Below, piece after piece: positions 48,376 to 57,781 of a stretch of 64,000 nucleotides of DNA; the stretch's first letter is position 1, and each line of letters starts with the position of its first letter. A program made the position numbers and the translations under genes. The notes beneath the pieces were generated by a model that did not search any database, was not told the origin of the DNA, and worked only from the letters and a program-made list of their open reading frames with translations. The stretch comes from JAVVTQ01 sp036653595 (GTDB lineage: Bacteria > Bacillota > Clostridia > Oscillospirales > Ruminococcaceae), in the NCBI GenBank assembly GCA_036653595.1, contig JAVVTQ010000001.1:88850-152849 (forward strand). Direction: 5' to 3'.

Positions 48376-48453
48376 ATATGTGCAAAAGAGAAAGAATGTG
48401 GTACAATAAGCAAGAGAAAAGACAGAGAAAAATACTATTTACAGGCGGTAATT

Positions 48454-50271
48454 ATGGATAAAGGTTCTGTGGCAGTGCCGGCGTGGGCGGGCAGAAATCA
48501 GCTCGTTTCGCTCATGTATAAAACTGTGCGCATGGTGAAAAATGAGGGCTTGGGGAAAACCGTGTTCGCGGCAAAATATGTGACAAAGAGATATTTTAAG
48601 TTAAAAGAGCTTAAGAAAAAATACTACCTGACCCCGGAGCTGCGCGCGCAGCAGGAGAACCACAAATTTGCATATGAACCGACAATCAGCCTCATTGTGC
48701 CCCTATACAATACAGATGAGGGCTTTTTGCGCGAGCTTTTGGCCTCTGTACAGGCTCAATCTTATAAAAAATGGCAGCTGTGCTTTGCAGACGGCAGCGA
48801 GCAGGACAGAGACGATGTGGGAGAAGTGTGTCGTGAATATATGCGCGGCGACGATAGAATATCGTATAAAAGGCTTATGAAAAACGAGGGAATATCGGGA
48901 AACACAAACGCGGCAATAGAGCTGGCAAACGGCGACTATATCGCGCTTCTCGACCACGATGACCTGATAGCGCAGTCGGCGCTTTTCGATGTGGTCACTG
49001 CGATAAACGAAAGGAACGCCGATTTTTTATATACCGACGAGGCGACATTCATCAAGTCGCCGCGCGACAGCCGCTCTATGCATCTAAAGCCCGACTATTC
49101 GCCGGACTATCTGCGCGGCTGCAACTACATCTGTCACCTGTCTGTTATAAAGAAAAGCCTGCTAAAAGAGGTCGGACTGTACGACAACAGGTTTGACGGC
49201 AGTCAGGACTATGATTTTACGCTCAGGGTGACGGAAAAGGCAAAGTGCATCTGCCATATCGCAAAGCCGCTCTATTATTGGCGCATTCATGCAGGCTCTG
49301 TCGCGAGTGACATAAGCGTAAAGCCCTATGCCTACACGGCCGCAAAGCGCGCAGTTGAGGCGCATCTTTTGCGTGTCGGTCAAAAGGGCGAGGTGGTGTA
49401 TTCAAAAGCAGTGCCCATGATGCGCGTCATCTATGAGATAGAGGGCAACCCGCTCGTATCGATAATAATACCGACTTGCGACCACGCCGATGTGCTTAAA
49501 AGGTGTGTGGATTCGATTTTCGAAAAGAGCACCTATAAGAATTTCGAGATAGTTCTCATAGAGAACAACAGCCATCAAAAAGATACTTTTGAATATTATG
49601 ACAGTCTTACGGCGCTGCACACAAACGTCAAACTCGCGCGATATGAAGGCCCCTTTAACTTCTCTGCGATAAACAATTTCGGCAGAAAGTACGCAGCGGG
49701 CTCACAGCTTTTATTTTTAAACAATGACATCGAGGTGATTTCGCCGCAGTGGATAGAGGAGATGCTTATGTTCACGCAAAGAGCAGATGTCGGAGCCTGC
49801 GGAATAAAGCTTCTCTATCCGAACAATACTCTACAGCATGGAGGGATAGCGGTCGGTGTGTGCGGGAGTGCCGCCAATCTTTGCCCGCTGTACCCGCGCG
49901 AGCACGAGGGGTACATGAGCCGTCTCGCAGTGGCGAGCAATATGTCGGCGTGTACGGCTGCGTGTCTCATGGTCAAGGGCGATGCCTTTGACAGTGTCGG
50001 GGGCTTTGACGAAGAGCTGGCGGTGTCTTTCAACGACGTCGATTTATGCTTGAAGCTGAGGGAAAAAGACCTGTTAATCGTGTTCAATCCTGTGGCAGAG
50101 GCATACCATCACGAATCGCTGTCGCGCGGCTATGACAACAAGGGCGAAAAGAAGCAGCGGATGGAACGCGAGAAAGCGATTTTGCGCAGAAAATGGGACA
50201 AATACTATGACGGAAAAGATCCATATTACAATATAAATTTTGGCGAAAACAGCATCAGTTATGACGCCTGA
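48454..50271 (+). CDS. two-domain family 2 glycosyltransferase
   Basis: 605 aa. After about 70 residues of basic N-terminus come two GT-A modules. The first (about 75-290) has ISLIVPLYNTDEGFLRELLASVQ, YIALLDHDDLI and TDEATF. The second (about 330-570) has VSIIIPTCDHADVLKRCVDSI, LFLNNDIEVI and GGFDEELAVSFNDVDLCLKL. No membrane segment is seen. The arrangement is that of WbbL/rhamnan-type polymer transferases adding two linkages. It is probably cotranscribed with the cyclodeaminase-family gene that follows. Confidence 0.9.
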   Translation: MDKGSVAVPAWAGRNQLVSLMYKTVRMVKNEGLGKTVFAAKYVTKRYFKLKELKKKYYLTPELRAQQENHKFAYEPTISLIVPLYNTDEGFLRELLASVQAQSYKKWQLCFADGSEQDRDDVGEVCREYMRGDDRISYKRLMKNEGISGNTNAAIELANGDYIALLDHDDLIAQSALFDVVTAINERNADFLYTDEATFIKSPRDSRSMHLKPDYSPDYLRGCNYICHLSVIKKSLLKEVGLYDNRFDGSQDYDFTLRVTEKAKCICHIAKPLYYWRIHAGSVASDISVKPYAYTAAKRAVEAHLLRVGQKGEVVYSKAVPMMRVIYEIEGNPLVSIIIPTCDHADVLKRCVDSIFEKSTYKNFEIVLIENNSHQKDTFEYYDSLTALHTNVKLARYEGPFNFSAINNFGRKYAAGSQLLFLNNDIEVISPQWIEEMLMFTQRADVGACGIKLLYPNNTLQHGGIAVGVCGSAANLCPLYPREHEGYMSRLAVASNMSACTAACLMVKGDAFDSVGGFDEELAVSFNDVDLCLKLREKDLLIVFNPVAEAYHHESLSRGYDNKGEKKQRMEREKAILRRKWDKYYDGKDPYYNINFGENSISYDA

Positions 50272-50284
50272 TTCGGGGGACAAA

Positions 50285-50914
50285 ATGCTAAGAGATAAGA
50301 AAATCGACGAATTTATCGACCTGATGGGATCGGACGCGCCAGCGCCCGGAGGGGGCGCGTCCGCAGCGCTGAACTGTGCACAGGGTGCGGCGCTCGCCGC
50401 AATGACGGCAAAAATAACGCTGACAAACGACAAATATTCAAAATATTTTGACGTGTGCTCTGAGGCCTCATCAAAGCTTGAAAAGCAAACACGCATTTAC
50501 CTTGAATTGATGGAGAAGGACGCGGACGCGTATGAAGAGGTTATAAGGGCGTACAGACTGCAAAAAAGCGGCGAGGATGAGCAGAAAGAAGAGCGGCGCG
50601 CCGCGATAGAAAAGGCGCTGACAGAGGCGATGGGAATCCCTCTTTCAATTTTGCGACTCGCCGCGGACACGCTCACGGTGACGGACTCGCTTGTCGGCAG
50701 GTCGAGTGCGGGAATAGCGGGTGATTTGGGCGCGTCCGCCTGCAATATCGAGAGCGGCGTGAGGATATCATATTTGAACATTCTGGCGAACGCGCGCTCT
50801 ATAAAGGACAGGGATGCCGCCGACAAAGCTTTGACCGAGGCGCGCGAGCTTTTTTTGCAGATTCAAAAGCTGTCCGACGGCATATACATGCGCGTCAAAG
50901 CGTCGCTGCTGTAA
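50285..50914 (+). CDS. cyclodeaminase/cyclohydrolase family protein (FchA-like)
   Basis: 209 aa from the ATG at 50285 (GGGGGAC upstream); the frame from 50240 lies in the preceding gene. The FTCD_C helical domain is clear: DEFIDLMGSDAPAPGGGASAA, LEKQTRIYLELMEKDADAYEEVIRAYRL, GIPLSILRLAA and GDLGASACNIESGVRISYLNI. Members include methenyl-THF cyclohydrolase and formimino-THF cyclodeaminase. Folate use is likely; which reaction is uncertain. Confidence 0.9.
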   Translation: MLRDKKIDEFIDLMGSDAPAPGGGASAALNCAQGAALAAMTAKITLTNDKYSKYFDVCSEASSKLEKQTRIYLELMEKDADAYEEVIRAYRLQKSGEDEQKEERRAAIEKALTEAMGIPLSILRLAADTLTVTDSLVGRSSAGIAGDLGASACNIESGVRISYLNILANARSIKDRDAADKALTEARELFLQIQKLSDGIYMRVKASLL

Positions 50915-51032
50915 AACACAGCGAATTTATATCTCAAATGCTACATAATGCGGACTCGAACCTTTGAGGTTTTGCAAAATATAATAAAGAGAGAAGTATG
51001 GGTACGTTTTATTTTTTGCGGAGGTTCAGTAT

Positions 51033-52280
51033 ATGAAAAAGGCACTTGTGTTAGGCGGAGGCGGCTCCAAAGGCGCGTATGAATGCGGCGCGATGCGCGC
51101 GCTGCGCGAGCTGGGAGAGACTTTTGATATAGTGACAGGAACATCCATAGGCGCGCTCAATGGCGCGCTTTATGTGCAGGGGGATTTAGAGTCGCTCGAG
51201 GAGATGTGGGAGACTATTTGCCCGGAGGACGTCATGTACAACAGCGAGTACTTTGAAGGCTCATTGGATGCAATCATGAGCAATATACACTCGCTGCCCA
51301 ATTTTTTGAAAAACTATGTCAGATCGATGGGCGCAAACATAACTCCATTTAAAAAGCTTCTCGCCATAAAGGTGAATGAGGAGAGGTTTTTTGCGTCAAA
51401 GCAGGATTTCGGTCTGATTACGGTCAGGTTTCCGTCTTTTTCACCTGTTGAGATCCAAAAGCAGGACATCTATCCCGGATATCTCGGAAAATGGCTGCTT
51501 GCCACATCTGCATGCTTCCCGGCCTTTCCGATTGCGGAGGTAGACCGGCAGTCATATATAGACGGCGGCTACTATGACAATCTGCCAATCGCGACTGCGG
51601 TGCGCCTCGGTGCTGACGAAATCGTCGCCATAAACCTAAACCCCGAAACCACGCACCCGGGCTATGCCGCTAACCCCAAGGTGACCTATATACGCCCCGC
51701 AGAGAGCCTCGGCCCGTTTTTGCTGTTTGAGAGAAATGTGCTTGACCGCAATCTTGTTTTGGGATACAACGACACAATGAAGGCATTTGGCAGATACAGG
51801 GGCATCGCCTATACGTTTGCCTCGCAGGATTGGGAACAATTTAAAGCAAAGTCAAGTGGCTTTGCGCGCCTCTTGCTGTCCGTTGAGGCGTTCGATTTCG
51901 GGGATGCGCGCATTGTGCTTAACAAAACCTCCGACGACGCCCCATATACGGAGTTCTTGCTCGAAAAAATATGGAAAAACAAACACTCAGGTTTTGATTT
52001 ATTTGTGCGTGGCCTCGAAATCTGCATGTCGAAGCTGGGCTTTTCAGACGAGCGGATATATGACCTCGCAGAAGCGATTGAGGACGTAAAAAGCAAAATT
52101 GCGCTTGAGATGTCAAAGCCCGGCGGCGACGAGAATGCGGTGAAAATAGGGCAGCTTGCACGGCTGCTGCGCAACGGTCGCTTTTCGAGAGCAGAGCTGT
52201 CGTCGCGCGAAAAGGATGAGGTAATTGCCGCCGCACTGGCGGCGACGGTCATGGGCGGACAAATTCTTTCTGTTGATTAA
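51033..52280 (+). CDS. patatin-like phospholipase family protein
   Basis: 415 aa. The oxyanion-hole motif GGGGSKGAYECG is followed by the nucleophile elbow GTSIG with Ser38 and the catalytic Asp177 in DGGYYDNLPI, giving the patatin Ser/Asp dyad. The C-terminal 130 residues are mixed helical and not assigned. It should hydrolyse acyl lipids in the cytoplasm or at the membrane. The start ATG has GCGGAGG upstream. Not obviously part of either flanking operon. Confidence 0.9.
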   Translation: MKKALVLGGGGSKGAYECGAMRALRELGETFDIVTGTSIGALNGALYVQGDLESLEEMWETICPEDVMYNSEYFEGSLDAIMSNIHSLPNFLKNYVRSMGANITPFKKLLAIKVNEERFFASKQDFGLITVRFPSFSPVEIQKQDIYPGYLGKWLLATSACFPAFPIAEVDRQSYIDGGYYDNLPIATAVRLGADEIVAINLNPETTHPGYAANPKVTYIRPAESLGPFLLFERNVLDRNLVLGYNDTMKAFGRYRGIAYTFASQDWEQFKAKSSGFARLLLSVEAFDFGDARIVLNKTSDDAPYTEFLLEKIWKNKHSGFDLFVRGLEICMSKLGFSDERIYDLAEAIEDVKSKIALEMSKPGGDENAVKIGQLARLLRNGRFSRAELSSREKDEVIAAALAATVMGGQILSVD

Positions 52281-52301
52281 TCCTTGTTTAATTTGTATAA
52301 T
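52273..52301 (+). promoter_or_regulatory. SigA promoter of the polysaccharide cluster
   Basis: TTGATT (52273-52278, overlapping the patatin stop), 17-nt spacer, TATAAT (52296-52301). The first gene starts at 52340. Confidence 0.8.
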
Positions 52302-52339
52302 ATAACGGACAATGAATATTGCGAAAGAGTAGCGTGACG

Positions 52340-54199
52340 ATGAATAACAAGCAGAATTTTTTTCAACGCAACAGGCGCGGACTCCTCATGAGCCTGGATG
52401 CTTTTTGTATAACGGCGGCGTATCTCATAACCTGGATGCTCATAGCGGGGAGGACGTCTATTTCGGAATACCGCAGTCTGCTCTTTTCAAGCTGTGTTTT
52501 GTTTGTGCTGTGCTTTTTGATAGTGTTTGTGCTTATGGGCATGTACAACAGCCTGTGGCGCTATGCGGAAATTTATGAGTTTTTTCGATGTGTGCTGGCC
52601 TCCGTGCTTTCAATAGCCGCCTTTTTGACGATGACACTTTTTTTGTACACGGAGCGCAGAATACCGATTTCCGTATATCTCATGTCCTCCCTGTTCGCGG
52701 TTTCGCTGACGCTGTACATCCGTCTGACCTACAGAATGCTGCGCAACACAAAAATCACATATGCCGGCAAGCAGCGCAGGCGGGTTATGGTTGTTGGAGC
52801 GGGAGATGCTGCCTCGACGCTGCTGCATGAAATTTTCAGAGATACAAACACCGATTACAATATAGTGTGCGCCGTCGACGACAACCGCCAGAAAATCGGG
52901 CGCACAATCATGGGCATAAAAATACTGGGAACAACGGACGATATACCGTCCATTGTCACTCAGTGCGATATTGACACGATACTGATAGCCGTGCCGGCAG
53001 CCGAGGAAACGGAAAAAAAGCGCATTCTCAAAATTTGTTCGCAGACGGCGTGCAACATGAGAATGCTGCCGGACATCTGCAAGCTGATTTCCGACGGCAA
53101 GGATTTGCTCGCGCGAGTGCGCGACGTCAAGGTTGAGGATTTGTTGGGGCGCGAGGAAATAGAGCTTGATGAGAAGCTCAACAGCTTCATTTGCGGCAAG
53201 ACGGTTATGGTGACCGGCGGCGGCGGCTCAATCGGCTCTGAGCTTTGTATGCAAATTGCGGCCAGCGGGCCAAAAAAGCTGATTCTTGTGGACATATATG
53301 AAAACAGCGCCTACGATGTGGAACAGCGGCTGCGCATGATATACAAGAACAAGCTCGACCTTGATGTGCGTATATGCTCTGTGCGTGACAGCAAAAAAAT
53401 GGACGCGCTCATATGCGAAACGCGCCCGCAGCTAATATTTCACACGGCGGCTCACAAGCATGTCCCCCTTATGGAGACAAGCCCGGAGGAAGCCGTCAAG
53501 AACAACATTTTTGGAACATACAACGTCTCTGTATCTGCCGACAAGTACGGAGTGGAGACTTTTGTGCTGATATCCACCGACAAGGCGGTCAATCCGACGA
53601 GTGTCATGGGCGCTACAAAGCGCATCTGCGAGATGATTATTCAAGCTATGAGCAAAAAGAGCAAAACGCGCTTTGTCGCGGTTCGATTCGGCAATGTTTT
53701 GGGCTCTAACGGCTCGGTAATACCGCTTTTCAAGGATCAGATAGCTTGCGGGGGGCCCGTAACCGTCACGCACCCGGACATTGTGCGCTATTTCATGACA
53801 ATATCCGAAGCTGTCAGCCTGGTTATAAGCGCCGCCGACATTGCAAAGGGCGGCGAGGTTTTTGTGCTCGACATGGGACAGCAGGTTAGGATACTTGACC
53901 TAGCGGAGAACCTGATAAGGCTTGCGGGCTTTTTGCCGTACAAGGATATTCAGATTGAATTCACGGGGCTTCGTCCGGGAGAAAAGCTGTACGAGGAGCT
54001 GCTTCTGAGCGAGGAGGGAATAACAGAGACAGAGCACAAGAAGATATTCATCGGTAATCCCGGCGACATCGACAAGGACAGCTTCTTTAAAAAGCTGGCC
54101 GAGCTCAAGCTGCTGGCCTATGCCAACAAGCGCAGCGAGGTGTTGAGCGATGTCATCTCGATGGTGCCCACTTTCCACCATGAAGAAGAGAAGAGGTAA
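52340..54199 (+). CDS. membrane-bound UDP-sugar 4,6-dehydratase (PglF/CapD/WbpM-like)
   Basis: 619 aa from the ATG at 52340 (AAAGAG 10 nt upstream); TTG 52319 and GTG 52334 are also in frame. Four membrane helices (about 10-125) precede a CoA-binding-like Rossmann fold (MVVGAGDAASTLLHEI, about 145-265) and an extended SDR domain (GGGGSIGSELCMQI from about 292). The active-site block STDKAVNPTSVMGATKR (Lys415) has Met in place of the usual SDR Tyr, diagnostic of this family. Converts UDP-GlcNAc to the 4-keto-6-deoxy sugar, feeding the aminotransferase downstream. Confidence 0.92.
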   Translation: MNNKQNFFQRNRRGLLMSLDAFCITAAYLITWMLIAGRTSISEYRSLLFSSCVLFVLCFLIVFVLMGMYNSLWRYAEIYEFFRCVLASVLSIAAFLTMTLFLYTERRIPISVYLMSSLFAVSLTLYIRLTYRMLRNTKITYAGKQRRRVMVVGAGDAASTLLHEIFRDTNTDYNIVCAVDDNRQKIGRTIMGIKILGTTDDIPSIVTQCDIDTILIAVPAAEETEKKRILKICSQTACNMRMLPDICKLISDGKDLLARVRDVKVEDLLGREEIELDEKLNSFICGKTVMVTGGGGSIGSELCMQIAASGPKKLILVDIYENSAYDVEQRLRMIYKNKLDLDVRICSVRDSKKMDALICETRPQLIFHTAAHKHVPLMETSPEEAVKNNIFGTYNVSVSADKYGVETFVLISTDKAVNPTSVMGATKRICEMIIQAMSKKSKTRFVAVRFGNVLGSNGSVIPLFKDQIACGGPVTVTHPDIVRYFMTISEAVSLVISAADIAKGGEVFVLDMGQQVRILDLAENLIRLAGFLPYKDIQIEFTGLRPGEKLYEELLLSEEGITETEHKKIFIGNPGDIDKDSFFKKLAELKLLAYANKRSEVLSDVISMVPTFHHEEEKR

Positions 54200-54204
54200 A
54201 TCAG

Positions 54205-55422
54205 ATGAGCATGAAAATTGCGTTTTCGCCTCCGGATATAACCGAAGCCGAGATAGCCGCCGTCGGCGAGGCAATGCGGTCCGGTTGGATTACGACAGGC
54301 CCAAAGACAAAGCAGCTTGAGCACAATCTAGAACAGTATCTTTGCGCACAGAGGGTTGTGTGCCTCAACAGCGCGACGGCCTGCATGGAGCTTTCACTGC
54401 GCCTGCTCGGCGTCGGAGAGGGCGATGAGGTCATCACAAGTGCCTACACCTACACCGCGTCTGCAAGTGTGGCAGAGCACGTCGGCGCCAAGGTGGTTCT
54501 CGTCGACTGCAAACCCGACTCTGTGCTTATAGATCCGCAAAAGGTCGCTGCGGCGATAACTGCGCGCACAAAGGCCGTTATACCTATCGATATTGGCGGA
54601 GTGCCGGCGGACTACGACGGGATTTACAGCGCAATCGAGGGAAAAAAGCACCTTTTTTCTCCAAATAGCGAGCTGCAAAAACAGCTTGGAAGAGCTGCCG
54701 TTATAGGTGACTGCGCCCACTCACTGGGTGCTGTATACAAGGGCAAAAACGTTGCCGATATGAGCGATTTTGCATGTTTTTCATTTCATGCAGTTAAGAA
54801 TCTCACAACGGCGGAGGGCGGCGCAGTCGCGTTTCGCAAAATAGGAAACGTGAGCTGCGAGGAGCTGTACAAGCAGTATATGCTTTATTCGCTGCACGGT
54901 CAAAACAAGGATGCGCTGGCAAAAACACAGCTGGGGTCATGGGAATATGACATTGTGATACCGGGATATAAATGCAATATGACGGACATTTTGGCTGCGA
55001 TTGGCATTGTCCAGCTCGAGCGCTATCCCGACCTTATAAAGCGCCGCGTCGAGATGGTAAAGCGCTACAACGAACTTTTTTTCGCAACAGGCATTAGGCC
55101 AATGCAGCACAGCGGCGATGGTTTTTTCGGCTCGCACCATGCGTATATTACAAACGTGGACGGTGTCGATGCAGACGCGCGCAATGAGATAATAGAAGAG
55201 ATGGCAAAAAACGGTGTGAGCGCGAATGTTCACTATAAGCCGCTGCCTATGATGACTGCATATAAGGCCATGGGCTATGATATTGCGGATTTCCCCAATG
55301 CATACCGTCACTTTGAAAATGAGATAACTATGCCTCTGCACACGCTTCTCACAGACGCGGAAATCGATTATGTCGCCGAGACTGCGATTGCGGCGCTCAA
55401 AAAGATAAAGGGCGGAAAATGA
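54205..55422 (+). CDS. DegT/DnrJ/EryC1 sugar aminotransferase (PglE/LegC-like)
   Basis: 405 aa. Motifs: AMRSGWITTGPKTKQLE, LNSATACMELSLRLLGVGEGDEVITSAYTYTASA, VIGDCAHSLGAVYKG and Schiff-base Lys198 in FHAVKNLTTAEGGA. Starts 5 nt after the 4,6-dehydratase and would aminate C4 of its product. Product would be UDP-4-amino-4,6-dideoxy-GlcNAc. The next gene encodes a phosphosugar transferase and overlaps by 4 nt. No acetyltransferase (PglD) follows. Confidence 0.92.
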   Translation: MSMKIAFSPPDITEAEIAAVGEAMRSGWITTGPKTKQLEHNLEQYLCAQRVVCLNSATACMELSLRLLGVGEGDEVITSAYTYTASASVAEHVGAKVVLVDCKPDSVLIDPQKVAAAITARTKAVIPIDIGGVPADYDGIYSAIEGKKHLFSPNSELQKQLGRAAVIGDCAHSLGAVYKGKNVADMSDFACFSFHAVKNLTTAEGGAVAFRKIGNVSCEELYKQYMLYSLHGQNKDALAKTQLGSWEYDIVIPGYKCNMTDILAAIGIVQLERYPDLIKRRVEMVKRYNELFFATGIRPMQHSGDGFFGSHHAYITNVDGVDADARNEIIEEMAKNGVSANVHYKPLPMMTAYKAMGYDIADFPNAYRHFENEITMPLHTLLTDAEIDYVAETAIAALKKIKGGK

Positions 55423-56111
55423 TGCACAGCTGTTATGAAAAATTGCCGCCTGAAATGCAAAACGACGCCGTCAGGCACTACTGCGAGCTGCTGGACAAAA
55501 AGAAACCGAGTTTATTTATGAAGCGCCTGTTCGACGTGATAGTCAGCGCGCTCATGCTGCTTGTACTGGCATTGCCGTTTGCGGTCATTGCCGCTTTTAT
55601 AAAGTGTGATTCGAGCGGGCCCGTCTTCTTCAGACAGACACGCTTGACAAGGAATATGCGCCGGTTTCGCATTTTCAAGTTTCGCACCATGTGTGACAAG
55701 GCAGAGAGCAAGGGACCGCTCGTCACGGTCGAGAATGACAGCCGCATAACACGTGTCGGCGCGTTCTTGCGCGCAAAGAGAATTGACGAAATGCCGCAGC
55801 TTATAAATGTTTTTATCGGCGACATGTCCTTTGTCGGCACGCGGCCGGAGGTGGCAAAGTATGTCGAATGCTATTCCGAGGAGATGTTGGCGACGCTGCT
55901 GCTTCCGGCAGGGGTCACATCGCGGGCAAGCATATACTTCAAGGATGAGTCGGAGCTGCTCAGGAATGCCGTCGACGCGGACAGGGTGTATATAGAAGAA
56001 GTTCTCCCGCAGAAGATGAAGTACAATCTCGACTATCTCAACAGCTTCAGCTTTTTCGGAGATATCAAGCTGATGTTTGAAACTTTTTTCGCAGTCTCAA
56101 AAAAGGGGTAA
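55419..56111 (+). CDS. polyprenyl-phosphate sugar-1-phosphate transferase (PglC-like)
   Basis: 230 aa; ATG overlaps the aminotransferase stop. A reentrant membrane helix (KRLFDVIVSALMLLVLALPF) is followed by GPVFFRQTRLTRNMRRFRIFKFRTM, RIDEMPQLINVFIGDMSFVGTRPE, the conserved core of monotopic phosphoglycosyl transferases. It loads the first sugar-1-phosphate onto undecaprenyl phosphate, and so starts the repeat unit. Most likely substrate is the amino sugar made by the two genes upstream. Confidence 0.93.
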   Translation: MMHSCYEKLPPEMQNDAVRHYCELLDKKKPSLFMKRLFDVIVSALMLLVLALPFAVIAAFIKCDSSGPVFFRQTRLTRNMRRFRIFKFRTMCDKAESKGPLVTVENDSRITRVGAFLRAKRIDEMPQLINVFIGDMSFVGTRPEVAKYVECYSEEMLATLLLPAGVTSRASIYFKDESELLRNAVDADRVYIEEVLPQKMKYNLDYLNSFSFFGDIKLMFETFFAVSKKG

Positions 56112-56115
56112 GAAA

Positions 56116-56676
56116 ATGGGAAAATTCAATTTTTTGTCGACGGGAATAGAGGGAATGTTCGTTGTCGAGCCGACCGTATTCGGAGACGAGCGCGGATATT
56201 TTATGGAGACATACAATGAGGGCGAGTTTGATGCGGCGGGACATGTGATTCGCTTTGTGCAGGACAATCAGTCCAAGTCCAAAAAAGGTGTGCTGCGCGG
56301 ACTTCATATGCAGGTGACAAAGCCGCAAGGAAAGCTTGTGCGCGTCATAAGTGGGCAGGTTTTTGATGTGGGTGTTGACATGCGCAAAGGGAGTTTGACC
56401 TTTGGCAAGTGGTTTGGAACGGTGCTCTCCGCGGAAAACAAAAAGCAGTTTTTTATTCCGGAGGGCTTTGCCCACGGCTTTTATGTGTTGTCCGAATATG
56501 CCGAGTTCGTCTACAAGTGCACGCGCCTTTATGACAAGGACGACGAGCTGGGCATGATGTACAACGACAGTGAAATCGGTGTGGAGTGGCCGGTCAACGG
56601 GGCGCCATTGCTCTCCGAAAAGGACAGATGTCAGCCGTCCTTTTCAAAGGTATGCGAGATGCTCAAGCTCAAATAA
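56116..56676 (+). CDS. rfbC: dTDP-4-dehydrorhamnose 3,5-epimerase (RmlC family)
   Basis: 186 aa from the ATG at 56116 (AAAAAGGGG upstream). Cupin fold with GDERGYFMETY, the active-site His in VLRGLHMQ, GKLVRVISGQVFDVGVDMRKGS and FFIPEGFAHGFYVLSEYAEFVYKCT. None of rmlA, rmlB or rmlD is in the window, so either they are elsewhere or the enzyme works on another 4-keto-6-deoxy nucleotide sugar. Confidence 0.92.
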   Translation: MGKFNFLSTGIEGMFVVEPTVFGDERGYFMETYNEGEFDAAGHVIRFVQDNQSKSKKGVLRGLHMQVTKPQGKLVRVISGQVFDVGVDMRKGSLTFGKWFGTVLSAENKKQFFIPEGFAHGFYVLSEYAEFVYKCTRLYDKDDELGMMYNDSEIGVEWPVNGAPLLSEKDRCQPSFSKVCEMLKLK

Positions 56677-56704
56677 AATACAATAAACACAAGAGGACAA
56701 GAAA

Positions 56705-57781
56705 ATGCTAGTTGAGAACATAGACAAAAAAGTCTCATCGGAATTTGACGGTAAGGTTCTTCTTATAACAGGCGGGACGGGCTCCTTCGGCAACGCCGTG
56801 CTTCGCCGTTTTCTTGATTCGGGACTTCGTGAAATAAGGATATTTTCACGCGATGAAAAGAAGCAGGATGACATGCGCCAGAGGCTGATGAACGACAAGG
56901 TGAAGTTTTTTATCGGCGATGTGCGCGACTATGAGAGCCTCAATCAGGTGATGGCAGGCGTCGACTATGTGTTCCACGCCGCTGCGCTCAAGCAAGTTCC
57001 GTCCTGCGAGTTTTTCCCGATGGAGAGCGTCAGGACAAACATTGACGGCACAAACAACGCCATACGCGCAGCACAAAACAACGGCGTCAAGCGCTTTGTG
57101 CTGCTGTCCACGGACAAAGCCGTATACCCTATAAACGCGATGGGAATAAGCAAGTCGATGGCTGAAAAAGTTGTGCGCGCCTTTGCGCGCAATGTGGGGG
57201 ACAACGGCACGATATTCAACATCACGCGATATGGAAACGTCATGGCCTCGCGCGGCTCGGTCATACCGCTCTTTGTAGAGCAGATAAAAAACGGCCGCGA
57301 CATAACTGTGACAGACCCCGAGATGACGCGTTTTCTGATGTCGCTCGATGAGGCTGTGGATCTCGTATTATATGCTTTTCTCAACGGAGCGCAGGGAGAA
57401 ACTTTCATTCCGACGGCGCCGGCCTCCACAATAAAAGATTTGGCGGAGACTGTCCGCGAGCTGTTTGACAAAGAGGGCAGGACGAAGGTGCGAGTCATCG
57501 GCACACGCCATGGCGAGAAAAAGCACGAGACGCTGATCTCGCGCGAGGAGCTTGTGAACGCGGAGAGAATAGATAATTTTTATAGAATTTTCAATGATAC
57601 CCGCGACCTCAACTATTCAAAATATACCGACACGGGACGGCATGAGGTCAGCGAAATGACCGACTATACCTCAGACAGGACGCTGCTCGACATAGACGGC
57701 ATAAAGCAGCTTCTCCTGAGCCTGCCGTATGTGCAAGCTCAGCTGTCTGCGGAGGATTCCGGCGACAAGGGACTGGTGTGA
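56705..57781 (+). CDS. capE: UDP-GlcNAc 4,6-dehydratase/5-epimerase (CapE/WbjB/FnlA)
   Basis: 358 aa. SDR fold: VLLITGGTGSFGNAVLRRFL, IFSRDEKKQDDMRQRL, YVFHAAALKQVPSCEFFPME, and STDKAVYPINAMGISKSMAEK with the Met-x-x-x-Lys active site. TRYGNVMASRGSVIPLF follows. First enzyme of UDP-N-acetyl-L-fucosamine synthesis. The next two genes complete the route in the same order as capE-capF-capG of Staphylococcus aureus. Confidence 0.93.
   Translation: MLVENIDKKVSSEFDGKVLLITGGTGSFGNAVLRRFLDSGLREIRIFSRDEKKQDDMRQRLMNDKVKFFIGDVRDYESLNQVMAGVDYVFHAAALKQVPSCEFFPMESVRTNIDGTNNAIRAAQNNGVKRFVLLSTDKAVYPINAMGISKSMAEKVVRAFARNVGDNGTIFNITRYGNVMASRGSVIPLFVEQIKNGRDITVTDPEMTRFLMSLDEAVDLVLYAFLNGAQGETFIPTAPASTIKDLAETVRELFDKEGRTKVRVIGTRHGEKKHETLISREELVNAERIDNFYRIFNDTRDLNYSKYTDTGRHEVSEMTDYTSDRTLLDIDGIKQLLLSLPYVQAQLSAEDSGDKGLV

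Noticed and set aside
50950..50980. A tRNA T-arm-like string (GGTTCGAGTCC on the minus strand) in the gap before the patatin gene
   Set aside because: Only about 11 nt match. No acceptor, D or anticodon arm can be folded around it, so it is chance or at most a tiny remnant.
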